From UBA2882 sp964619485 (GTDB lineage: Bacteria; Bacillota; Clostridia; Lachnospirales; Lachnospiraceae), in assembly GCA_964619485.1 (NCBI GenBank), contig CAZUCI010000004.1:8462-72461 (forward strand): DNA of 64,000 nt, read 5' to 3'. Below are positions 44,031 through 51,090 of this stretch, one piece after another. The notes beneath the pieces are model-generated. The model did no database searches and was not told where the DNA came from. It saw nothing but the letters and a program-made list of their open reading frames with translations. Numbering within the stretch: the first letter of the stretch is position 1; every line of letters starts with the position of its first letter. The translations under genes were made by a program, and so were the position numbers.

Positions 44031-45725
44031 ATGATTATAGGAATTGATTTGGGAACGACCAATTCTCTGGCGGCTTATTATACCCAGGAGGGACCAAAAA
44101 TTATTCCCAACCGACTGGGTTCTAACCTGACACCATCTGTTGTTGCAGTAGATGAGGAAGGTCAGGTTCTTGTTGGGGAAACAGCAAAGGAATATCGTCT
44201 GCTCCATCCGGAAAATGCGGCGGCAGTATTTAAGAGGGATATGGGCAGCAGTAAGACCTACCAGCTTGCCGGTAAGAAGTTTTTGCCGGAGGAATTATCT
44301 TCGCTGGTACTTCGTGCCATCAAGGAGGATGCAGAGCATTTTCTTGGGGAAGAAGTGACGGAGGCTGTGATCAGTGTACCGGCCTATTTTAATGATAAGA
44401 GAAGAAAAGCAACGAAACGTGCGGGAGAGCTTGCGGGACTGAAGGTAGAGCGAATTGTCAGTGAGCCTACAGCAGCAGCTATCGCTTACGGACTTTATCA
44501 GTATGAGGGAAATGGTAAATTTCTGGTATTCGATTTAGGTGGCGGCACCTTTGATGTATCTATTTTGGAACTGAGCGATAATATTATTGAGGTGCATGCA
44601 GTAGCCGGAGACAACTTTTTAGGTGGAGAAGATTTCACTGCAGTAATTGAAGAACTTTTTTATGAAAAGAATCCTGAAATAGACAAAACTGCTTTAACAG
44701 ATAAAGAGAAGCGTCATATTTTCAAGCAGGCAGAGCTTTGTAAAAAGAATTTTGGAGAACAGAGAACTTCTCTTATGAAGTGTAATATTGGAGAGGAGTC
44801 GTATGAAATGACACTTTCCATTGACGAGTATGAAGTTGAATGTGAGGAGCTGCTGGATCGAATCCGACAGCCTATCAAAAGAAGTCTTGCAGATGCCAAT
44901 GTGAGATTGAAGGACATTGACCGCGTCGTTCTGGTTGGTGGTGCCACAAGACTTTCTTTTATCAGGAGATTTGTGGGAAAGCTGTTCCGCAATCTGCCGG
45001 ACACCTCCATCAATCCAGATGAAGCAGTTGCACTGGGGGCAGCAGTACAGGCTGCCATGAAGGAGCGAAGAGATGGAATCAAGGAAGTAATTCTCACAGA
45101 TGTCTGCCCATTTACCCTCGGAACTGAGGTTGTGGAGCAGAAAGAAGACGGTCATTACGAGGATGGACATTATTGTCCAATCATTGAGCGTAATACGACG
45201 ATTCCCGCAAGCCGTACGGAACGTCTATATACAGTTAGAGACAATCAAACCAAAATCTGCTGCAAGATATTACAGGGAGAAAGCCGGTTTGCAGCAAACA
45301 ATGTGCTGCTGGGAGAAATCAATATCCGTGTCCCCAAGGCACTGGCGGGACAGGAATCTGTGGATGTAACCTATACCTATGATGTGAACTCCATTCTGGA
45401 GGTCGAAATCATCGTGGTTTCCACGGGAGAAAAGACGAAGCAGATTATGCGTACCAATGAAAATGACATGACGGATGAGCAGATGCAGGAGCGCATGGAA
45501 ACACTTTCCTATCTGAAAATTCACCCCCGTGACAAGGAGGAGAACAAGCTTCTTCTGCTTCAGGGAGAGCGGTTGTATGAGGAACGTCTGGGAAGAGACC
45601 GCGTCATGATAGAGCAGGCACTTCGTAAATTTGAGCAGGCGCTGGACACCAGAGAGGCAGCAGAAATTGAGGGAGCCAGAAGAGAGTTTAAGGAATTCAT
45701 AGACGATCTGCTGGAGGATAAATAA
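44031..45725 (+). CDS. hscC: Hsp70 chaperone, HscC-like
   Basis: 564-residue Hsp70. The ATPase domain has IGIDLGTTNSL, SEPTAAAIAYG, VFDLGGGTFDVS and VVLVGGATRLSFIRR. The substrate domain is shorter than in DnaK and follows the HscC pattern: RDGIKEVILTDVCPFTLGTEV, PIIERNTTIPASR, EINIRVPK and LKIHPRD. In E. coli HscC works with membrane J proteins DjlB/DjlC rather than DnaJ and lacks GrpE dependence; here a J-like/TPR protein is its immediate upstream neighbour. ATG 44031 follows AGAGGAACG. Confidence 0.93.
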   Translation: MIIGIDLGTTNSLAAYYTQEGPKIIPNRLGSNLTPSVVAVDEEGQVLVGETAKEYRLLHPENAAAVFKRDMGSSKTYQLAGKKFLPEELSSLVLRAIKEDAEHFLGEEVTEAVISVPAYFNDKRRKATKRAGELAGLKVERIVSEPTAAAIAYGLYQYEGNGKFLVFDLGGGTFDVSILELSDNIIEVHAVAGDNFLGGEDFTAVIEELFYEKNPEIDKTALTDKEKRHIFKQAELCKKNFGEQRTSLMKCNIGEESYEMTLSIDEYEVECEELLDRIRQPIKRSLADANVRLKDIDRVVLVGGATRLSFIRRFVGKLFRNLPDTSINPDEAVALGAAVQAAMKERRDGIKEVILTDVCPFTLGTEVVEQKEDGHYEDGHYCPIIERNTTIPASRTERLYTVRDNQTKICCKILQGESRFAANNVLLGEINIRVPKALAGQESVDVTYTYDVNSILEVEIIVVSTGEKTKQIMRTNENDMTDEQMQERMETLSYLKIHPRDKEENKLLLLQGERLYEERLGRDRVMIEQALRKFEQALDTREAAEIEGARREFKEFIDDLLEDK

Positions 45726-45753
45726 ATACTGCATCAGGAGATATTTGAATAAA

Positions 45754-45816
45754 ATATCGGAACATAATATCGGAACATAATATCAGAGCATAATATCAGA
45801 ACATAATATCAGAACA
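45754..45816. repeat. 13-bp tandem repeat array
   Basis: Four complete and one partial copies of ATATCRGARCATA with a period of exactly 13 bases, between hscC and ylmC. Copies differ at two positions (G/A). No spacers, so not a CRISPR. Confidence 0.9.
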
Positions 45817-45870
45817 GGGCACGCTTGAAACTCTTCTGGCATAAGATAAAGAAAAGCCGGAGAAATTCCA

Positions 45871-46101
45871 ATGCTATATAGTGAATTATGCGAAAAGGAT
45901 GTTATCAGCGTCCGTGACTGCAGAAAGCTTGGGCGTGTGGTTGACCTGGACTTTGACTGTCATAACGGATGCATCTGTAAAATCATTGTGTCGGATAAAA
46001 GCGGTATTTTAGGATGGTTTTTCTGCAATAAGGAGGAGTACACCATCCCCTTCTGTGACATCAAGCAGATTGGTCCGGATATCATTCTGGTGGACTGCTG
46101 A
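45871..46101 (+). CDS. YlmC/YmxH family PRC-barrel sporulation protein
   Basis: 76 residues forming one PRC-barrel: LYSELCEKDVISVRDCRKLGRVVDLDFD, then a second half ending IPFCDIKQIGPDIILVD. Members of this family are widespread in spore formers and are linked to sporulation by distribution and, in Bacillus, expression. Start ATG 45871 has GGAG upstream. The gene is free-standing, preceded by the 13-bp repeats and followed by the rsmH paralogue after 29 bases. Confidence 0.88.
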   Translation: MLYSELCEKDVISVRDCRKLGRVVDLDFDCHNGCICKIIVSDKSGILGWFFCNKEEYTIPFCDIKQIGPDIILVDC

Positions 46102-46130
46102 GAAATACAGCTTAACATGGCAGACAATGT

Positions 46131-47231
46131 ATGAAGGAAAAAGGAATTAGGAAATTGACAGAGAAAAAAGAGACGACAGAGCAGACTGCTCACAAAAGAA
46201 GAGTGCGCTACAGCGGAACTCATCCCAAAAAGTTCGAGGAAAAATATAAGGAGCTTCATCCGGAAAAATATGCAGATACCATCGAAAAGGTAAAAAGTAA
46301 GGGAAGTACCCCCGCCGGAATGCATATTTCCATCTGTGTGAAGGAAATCCTTGAATTTTTGCAGATAAAGCCCGGACAAAAGGGATTGGATGCAACCCTG
46401 GGTTACGGCGGACATACCAGAGAGATGTTGAAGTGTCTGAAAGGACAGGGACATATCTATGGTCTGGACGTGGACCCCATTGAGATTGAAAAGACCAGAA
46501 AGAGACTGGCAGAGCAGGGCTTTGGAGAAGAGCTTTTAACCATTCTCCATATCAATTTTGCCGATATCGACAAGGTCAGCGAGCAGGCGGGATTATTTGA
46601 TTTTGTACTTGCTGATCTGGGGGTATCCTCCATGCAGATTGACAATCCGGAGCGTGGCTTTACCTTCAAATTTGATGGACCGCTGGATCTGCGTCTGAAT
46701 CCGGAAAAGGGTGTGTCGGCAGCAGAGCGTCTGGCTGAGCTTGATAAAGAGGAAATTGCCGGCATGCTTATGGAAAATTCGGACGAACCCTTTTCACAGG
46801 AGATTGCCCAGGTCATCGTGAACCTGCGTCGAAGGGGTAGAAAAATTGCAACCACCTTTGAGCTGCGGGACGCCATTGACGAGGCACTGACCAGAGCCGG
46901 TAAATGGAAGGACGATGATGAAAAGAAGGAGGCAGTGAAGAAATCCTGCCAGCGTTCCTTTCAGGCACTTCGTATCGATGTAAACAGCGAGTTTGAGGTG
47001 CTGGATACCTTCCTTGATAAGCTTCCACATGTGCTTGCACCGGGAGGACGAGCTGCCATTCTCACCTTCCATTCCGGGGAGGACCGATTGGTAAAAAAGG
47101 CTTTTAAAGCAGGGAAAAAGCAGGGGCTCTACAGCGAGGTAGCACAGGAGGTTATCAGACCATCCGCAGAAGAGTGTGCCATGAATGGCAGAGCCAGGTC
47201 CACGAAGATGAGATGGGCGATAAAGGGATAG
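46131..47231 (+). CDS. rsmH2: RsmH paralogue (MraW-like methyltransferase 2)
   Basis: 366 residues, homologous to the RsmH at the window start: LDATLGYGGHTREML, IYGLDVDPIEIEKT, LADLGVSSMQIDNPERGFTFKFDGPLDLRL, RSFQALRIDVN, GGRAAILTFHSGEDRLV. It differs by an about 50-residue basic N-terminal extension, loss of the cysteine-rich CTCPP loop, and a short end ARSTKMRWAIKG. Second copies called RsmH2 are known in some Lachnospiraceae; their target is not established to my knowledge. Start ATG 46131 has a poor ribosome site, so the exact start is uncertain. Confidence 0.85.
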   Translation: MKEKGIRKLTEKKETTEQTAHKRRVRYSGTHPKKFEEKYKELHPEKYADTIEKVKSKGSTPAGMHISICVKEILEFLQIKPGQKGLDATLGYGGHTREMLKCLKGQGHIYGLDVDPIEIEKTRKRLAEQGFGEELLTILHINFADIDKVSEQAGLFDFVLADLGVSSMQIDNPERGFTFKFDGPLDLRLNPEKGVSAAERLAELDKEEIAGMLMENSDEPFSQEIAQVIVNLRRRGRKIATTFELRDAIDEALTRAGKWKDDDEKKEAVKKSCQRSFQALRIDVNSEFEVLDTFLDKLPHVLAPGGRAAILTFHSGEDRLVKKAFKAGKKQGLYSEVAQEVIRPSAEECAMNGRARSTKMRWAIKG

Positions 47232-47254
47232 AGGAAAGGTCAGGTATATAAAGA

Positions 47255-47605
47255 ATGCTATTCATATGTTACCCCAAATGTTCTACCTGCCAGAAGGCAA
47301 AAAAATGGCTGGATGAACATAAAATAGAATATACGGAACGTCATATTGTGGAAAATAATCCCTCCTTTGAGGAATTGAAGAAATGGCAGAAGCAGAGTGG
47401 ACTTCCATTGAAGAAGTTTTTTAATGCCAGCGGTCTGCTCTATAAGGAAAAGCAGCTTAAGGATAAGCTCCCCATGATGAGTGAGGAGGAGCAGCTGCAG
47501 CTTTTGTCAACCAATGGAATGCTGGTAAAGCGTCCGCTTGTTGTGAGTGATGATGTGGTGCTTACTGGTTTCAGGGAAGCTGAATGGGCAGAAAAGCTTG
47601 GTTGA
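47255..47605 (+). CDS. ArsC/Spx family thioredoxin-fold protein
   Basis: 116 residues with a thioredoxin-like fold starting LFICYPKCSTCQKAKKWLDE; the CxxC pair is complete. NASGLLYKEKQL and LLVKRPLVV-like segments (here GMLVKRPLVVSDD) are typical of the ArsC/YffB/Spx family. It lacks evidence for an arsenic operon, so a general redox or Spx-like role is more likely than arsenate reduction. Confidence 0.85.
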   Translation: MLFICYPKCSTCQKAKKWLDEHKIEYTERHIVENNPSFEELKKWQKQSGLPLKKFFNASGLLYKEKQLKDKLPMMSEEEQLQLLSTNGMLVKRPLVVSDDVVLTGFREAEWAEKLG

Positions 47606-47624
47606 AATGGTTTCCATAAAATAG

Positions 47625-47653
47625 TTGACATAAATTTTCCATTAGAATATAAT
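47625..47653 (+). promoter_or_regulatory. Strong sigma-A promoter of nrdR
   Basis: Perfect TTGACA (47625-47630), 17 bases, perfect TATAAT (47648-47653). The predicted leader of about 130 bases contains a two-tier hairpin element. I see no convincing NrdR box pair here, so autoregulation is not suggested by sequence. Confidence 0.85.
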
Positions 47654-47709
47654 GTAGGAAATGTCATATATTTCCATAGATGTTGTGGAATACAGTGTTT
47701 TGAAGAGCG

Positions 47710-47772
47710 GGCATCAGGGCACCGTCGCCACAGGCGACACCTCGTGCCAGATTTCATGCCACAGCTCATACC
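47710..47772 (+). repeat. Two-tier hairpin leader element, copy upstream of nrdR
   Basis: GGCATCAGG (47710-47718), GCACC, inner hairpin GTCGCC/ACA/GGCGAC (47724-47738), A, CCTCGTGCC (47740-47748), then two additional degenerate 3' arms TTTCATGCC (47752) and GCTCATACC (47764). The outer stem keeps pairing through a T-G wobble, and the inner stem is changed on both sides relative to other copies. It ends a few bases before GAGGGGGAA. Confidence 0.8.
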
Positions 47773-47792
47773 AAATACGAGGGGGAACTACT

Positions 47793-48245
47793 ATGAAATG
47801 TCCATTTTGTGGTCACGAGAATACCAGAGTCATTGACTCAAGACCAGCGGAGGAAAATAACTCCATTAGAAGACGTCGTGTCTGTGATGAATGTGATAAG
47901 CGTTTTACGACTTATGAGAAAATCGAGACCATTCCTTTGATTATTATTAAGAAGGATAATAATCGTGAAACCTACGACCGCGCAAAAATCGAGGCTGGTG
48001 TGCTTCGTGCATGTCATAAACGTCCGGTCAGTGCTAATCAGATTAATCAGCTGGTTGACGAGGTTGAAACCACGATTTTCAATATGGAAGAGAAGGAAGT
48101 GCCATCGAACCAGATTGGTGAGATTGTTATGAGCAAGCTGAAAAATTTGGATGCAGTTGCTTATGTGCGTTTTGCTTCTGTTTATAGAGAGTTTAAGGAT
48201 ATCAATACCTTTATGGATGAATTAAAGAAAGTATTGGATAAATAG
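47793..48245 (+). CDS. nrdR: Transcriptional repressor NrdR
   Basis: 150-residue repressor of ribonucleotide reductase genes that senses dATP/ATP. The zinc ribbon CPFCGHENTRVIDSRPAE with the second pair CDECDKRFTTYE occupies residues 3-40, with the arginine-rich DNA-binding IRRRR; an ATP-cone domain follows (IKKDNNRETYDRAKIEAGV). Start ATG 47793 follows GAGGGGGAA and gives the invariant N-terminus MKCPFC; the open frame from 47661 crosses the hairpin element and is not used. Likely target in this window: nrdD. Confidence 0.96.
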   Translation: MKCPFCGHENTRVIDSRPAEENNSIRRRRVCDECDKRFTTYEKIETIPLIIIKKDNNRETYDRAKIEAGVLRACHKRPVSANQINQLVDEVETTIFNMEEKEVPSNQIGEIVMSKLKNLDAVAYVRFASVYREFKDINTFMDELKKVLDK

Positions 48246-48255
48246 GTGAATTAAA

Positions 48256-48540
48256 ATGGCAATGGACCCAGAGTTAAAAGCAGAATTAGACAAGGTTGAC
48301 AGTAAAATCAGATTTTTGGCAAACATCCGATTATTTGTGCTTTTTATTGCACTTCTGGATGTGCTGGTAATTTTTTATGGAAAGAAATTTGCAGAGGGAG
48401 CCGCATGGCTGACTGTATTTAATGCCTTTTCCATGGAAGTGCTGTTCTTTGCAATGATTTTTATCCTGCTGACCATTATTGTACGTATGGTGCTTGTTGG
48501 AAAGCATAACAAAATCGTCAAAGAGAGCAGAAATTTATAG
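48256..48540 (+). CDS. Small two-helix membrane protein
   Basis: 94 residues: a charged N-terminus (ELKAELDKVDSKIRF), two hydrophobic segments at about 25-42 and 58-80, and a basic C-terminus. No recognised family. It starts 10 bases after nrdR with a modest ribosome site (AGGTGAATTAAA) and is probably cotranscribed with it, ending at the large hairpin terminator. Confidence 0.7.
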   Translation: MAMDPELKAELDKVDSKIRFLANIRLFVLFIALLDVLVIFYGKKFAEGAAWLTVFNAFSMEVLFFAMIFILLTIIVRMVLVGKHNKIVKESRNL

Positions 48541-48610
48541 AATCTGCAAACCGGATAAATGCAGGTAATTTGATAAATAAGAGCAAATGAGATAAAAAAG
48601 CAAATAAGAT

Positions 48611-48684
48611 AAAAAAGGCTGTAGAGCTATAACTGTTTTCGGGCAGGATATGCGTGGAAGGGTTATTGTTCTACAGCCTTTTTT
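48611..48684 (+). terminator. Terminator after the nrdR unit with long loop
   Basis: AAAAAAGGCTGTAGA (48611-48625) pairs perfectly with the bases at 48670-48684, ending in six T. The 44-base interior can form an additional ATAAC/GTTAT pairing. A-rich arms make it active in both directions in principle. Confidence 0.8.
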
Positions 48685-48767
48685 GGCAACTTTAATGTGT
48701 TGTATGTAGTATTGTGTACATTATATGGTGTGGTGTTATATTTCTTTGGTAAAGATAAATATCGCAA

Positions 48768-48810
48768 CAGGCAAATTTTGTTGTATACAAGATTTTGCCT
48801 GCGTTTTTTT
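48768..48810 (+). terminator. Second intrinsic terminator in the gene-poor region
   Basis: CAGGCAAA (48768-48775) pairs with TTTGCCTG (48794-48801), an inner TTGTA/TACAA palindrome extends it, and seven T follow. A terminator about 85 bases after another, without an annotated gene between them, hints at a small transcript ending here. Confidence 0.75.
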
Positions 48811-48850
48811 GCCTTTTCCAGGGTATAAGGCGGGGGTATTGGCTGAAAAT

Positions 48851-49054
48851 ACATGCAATTATTGGAGCGGTCGAATTTTTGCATGTCAAATCAGGAGAAA
48901 AGGGCGGAAAAATACATGCAAATTTTGAAGAGCGAAGAAAATTGCATGTTCCGGGAAAATGGGAAACTCTCAAATGAGCTCCTAAACAGGGAATTAGCGA
49001 TAAAGAGGGCAAAGGAGTACGGGCAAATTTGGCATAGTGAAAATAATTGCATGT
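48851..49054. repeat. Diverged palindromic repeats with ACATGC and GCATGT arms
   Basis: Two units of 36 bases (48851-48886, 48914-48949) begin ACATGCAA and end TTGCATGT; both arms recur at exactly 63 bases. A third right arm with similar flanks lies at 49048-49054. Confidence 0.65.
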
Positions 49055-49241
49055 TTTCAAGGCTGTGGGCAGGATCGGAGTTGCGCGGAACCCACATCCA
49101 GCACAGCCTAAATTGCCAAATCCGTAGCCCAAATTGTTCCAGAACAGCCAAAATCGGCAAAAAATGGCGGTTCCTGACATAAATTGCGGAATATGTTCAT
49201 GCTCTGTACTTTATTTAGTACAGAAACTCGATGAATTTTTC

Positions 49242-49270
49242 TTGCAATTTGCGGGAAAAATAGATACAAT
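49242..49270 (+). promoter_or_regulatory. Probable promoter of the ABC transporter operon
   Basis: TTGCAA (49242-49247) and TACAAT (49265-49270), spacer 17 bases, 75 bases before the binding-protein gene. A TCTGTACT/AGTACAGA inverted repeat at 49203-49224 directly upstream could be an operator. Confidence 0.5.
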
Positions 49271-49344
49271 CTCTGTTGACAAGGCGGTATGCTAGCTGCA
49301 CCTGTCACACAATTTAATAGGAAAACAGAAAGGAAGAAAACACA

Positions 49345-50859
49345 ATGAAAAAAAGACTTCAAAAACTTTTTTTGGTGTTTGTGTTAACGACACTTACTAT
49401 TGCACTGAGCGGATGCACAGGCGACAAGGAGGAAAACGGAACTTCTTCTTCAGAAATCACGGTTGGTATTCCACAGGATCTCGACAGTCTTGACCCACAC
49501 AAAGCGGTGGCTGCAGGAACAAAAGAGATACTCTTCAATATGTATGAAGGCCTGGTAAAACCTGACAGTGATGGAAATCTTGTCCCAGCTGTAGCAAGTG
49601 AAGTTACCCCAAGTGAGGATGGTAAGACTTACACATTTACCTTGAGAGATCAGGTGAAATTCCATGATGGAACCACAGTTACAGTAGCGGACGTAAAGTA
49701 TTCAATTGAGCGATGCGCCGATACCAGCAGTGGAGACCCTCTGGTACCGGCTTTTTCTAATATTGAGAGCGTTGAGACACCGGATGATTCCACTATCATA
49801 GTTAACTTAAAGGAAGCAGATACCGAGTTTTTAGCTTATATGACAACAGCTGTTATTCCGGAGAAAAATGCTGACCCAGAAGGAAATCCAATTGGAACAG
49901 GTCCTTACAAATATGTTTCCTGGACACCACAGGAAGAAGTGGTAATGGAGAAATTTGATGATTACTGGGGAACACCGGCAAACATTGAAACAGTAACATG
50001 CAAAGTCATTGCAGATTCCGATGCCATTGTAACCAATTTAAATGGTGGTTCTGTAGATATGTTTGCAAGACTGACATCCACACAGGTTGCCCAGCTTACA
50101 GATGATTATGAAGTATATGAAGGAACCATGAATCTGGTTCAGGCTCTTTACTTAAATAATGCAGTGGAGCCATTTAACGATGTCCGTGTTCGTCAGGCAC
50201 TTTCTTACGCCGCTGATCCACAGGGTATAATGGATATGATTTCCGATGGAAAGGGCGAGGAGATTGGTTCTTCCATGTTCCCTGCATTTTCCAAATATTT
50301 TATTCCAGAATTGAATGATACCTATAACACCAATGTGGAGAAGGCAAAAGAGCTTCTCACAGAGGCCGGTTATCCGGATGGATTTTCCTTTACCATCTCA
50401 GTTCCATCCAATTATCAGCAGCATATTGATACTGCCCAGGTATTGGTTGAGCAGTTTAAGGCCATTGGAGTGACCGCAGAAATCAATCTGATTGAGTGGG
50501 ATTCCTGGTTGAGCGATGTGTATGCAGACCGTAATTATCAGTCAACTGTAGTAGGGGTTGACGCATCCAGTCTGACAGCAAGTGCATTATTATCCAGATT
50601 TGTGTCGGATGCTTCCAACAACTTTGTAAACTTCAACAGTGCAGATTATGATGCTGCCTACGCAAAAGCAGTAGCAACCACAGATGATGGTGCACAGACA
50701 GAGGCCTACAAGGAATGTGAAACAATTTTAAATGCAGAGGCAGCCAATGTTTATATTCAGGATTTGCCGGAATTTGTAGTATTAAATAAGAAATTTACAG
50801 GTTATGAATTCTACCCGCTGTATGTACAGGATTTTTCAAAGCTGTCTATGGTAGAGTAA
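49345..50859 (+). CDS. Family 5 ABC transporter substrate-binding lipoprotein (peptide/nickel type)
   Basis: 504-residue exported lipoprotein. The signal peptide ends in a lipobox LSGC (Cys about 24), followed by an acidic linker. The body is a family 5 binding protein: ITVGIPQDLDSLDPH, MYEGLVKPDSDGNLVPAVAS, YTFTLRDQVKFHDGTTVTVADVKYS, GTGPYKYVSW and NNAVEPFNDVRVRQALSYA. Such proteins bind oligopeptides, dipeptides or metal chelates. It precedes two permeases and two ATPases of the same importer, after a spacer with structured repeats and an assembly gap. Confidence 0.93.
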   Translation: MKKRLQKLFLVFVLTTLTIALSGCTGDKEENGTSSSEITVGIPQDLDSLDPHKAVAAGTKEILFNMYEGLVKPDSDGNLVPAVASEVTPSEDGKTYTFTLRDQVKFHDGTTVTVADVKYSIERCADTSSGDPLVPAFSNIESVETPDDSTIIVNLKEADTEFLAYMTTAVIPEKNADPEGNPIGTGPYKYVSWTPQEEVVMEKFDDYWGTPANIETVTCKVIADSDAIVTNLNGGSVDMFARLTSTQVAQLTDDYEVYEGTMNLVQALYLNNAVEPFNDVRVRQALSYAADPQGIMDMISDGKGEEIGSSMFPAFSKYFIPELNDTYNTNVEKAKELLTEAGYPDGFSFTISVPSNYQQHIDTAQVLVEQFKAIGVTAEINLIEWDSWLSDVYADRNYQSTVVGVDASSLTASALLSRFVSDASNNFVNFNSADYDAAYAKAVATTDDGAQTEAYKECETILNAEAANVYIQDLPEFVVLNKKFTGYEFYPLYVQDFSKLSMVE

Positions 50860-50868
50860 AATAAAAGC

Positions 50869-51070
50869 GGCATCAGGACTCCGTCGTCTGCGACGACAAA
50901 ATGGCATCAGGACTCCGTCGTCTACGACGACACCTCATGCCAATANNNNNNNNNNNNNNNNNNNNNNNNNNNNNNNNNNNNNNNNNNNNNNNNNNNNNNN
51001 NNNNNNNNNNNNNNNNNNNNNNNNNNNNNNNNNNNNNNNNNNNNNACCTCATGCCAATATACCTCATGCC
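50869..51070 (+). repeat. Two-tier hairpin leader element, multi-arm copy flanking the gap
   Basis: Two 5' arms GGCATCAGG (50869, 50903), each with ACTCC and a GTCGTC/TGC or TAC/GACGAC inner hairpin, then CCTCATGCC at 50933; after the N run two more CCTCATGCC arms (51047, 51062). The element ends before the AAGGAGG of the permease gene. Confidence 0.75.
50946..51045. other. Assembly gap of 100 N
   Basis: Exactly 100 undetermined bases, which looks like a scaffolding placeholder of unknown true size. It interrupts the repeat element, so the missing sequence is probably more of the same repeat. Open frames crossing it are meaningless. Confidence 0.95.
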
Positions 51071-51090
51071 AAAAAGGAGGAAAAGAAGCT

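Larger units (their letters stand above)
48541..49344. other. 804-base gene-poor region
   Basis: No convincing gene. It contains two intrinsic terminators (48611-48684 and 48768-48810), an array of diverged ACATGC/GCATGT palindromic repeats (48851-49054), a TCTGTACT/AGTACAGA hairpin (49203-49224), and the promoter of the ABC transporter (49242-49270). Long open frames exist on both strands across the repeats but lack ribosome sites and family resemblance. Confidence 0.7.

Noticed and set aside
45754..45816. Possible CRISPR array
   Set aside because: Repeats are 13 bases with no spacers and no cas genes nearby.
47661..47792. 44-codon upstream extension of nrdR
   Set aside because: It covers the promoter-proximal leader and hairpin; NrdR proteins start MKCPFC.
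48692..49182. Long open frames on both strands in the gene-poor region
   Set aside because: They run through short palindromic repeats and terminators, have no ribosome sites, and mirror each other on opposite strands.
49203..49224. TCTGTACT/AGTACAGA hairpin as terminator
   Set aside because: No T run follows; an operator for the transporter promoter is more plausible.
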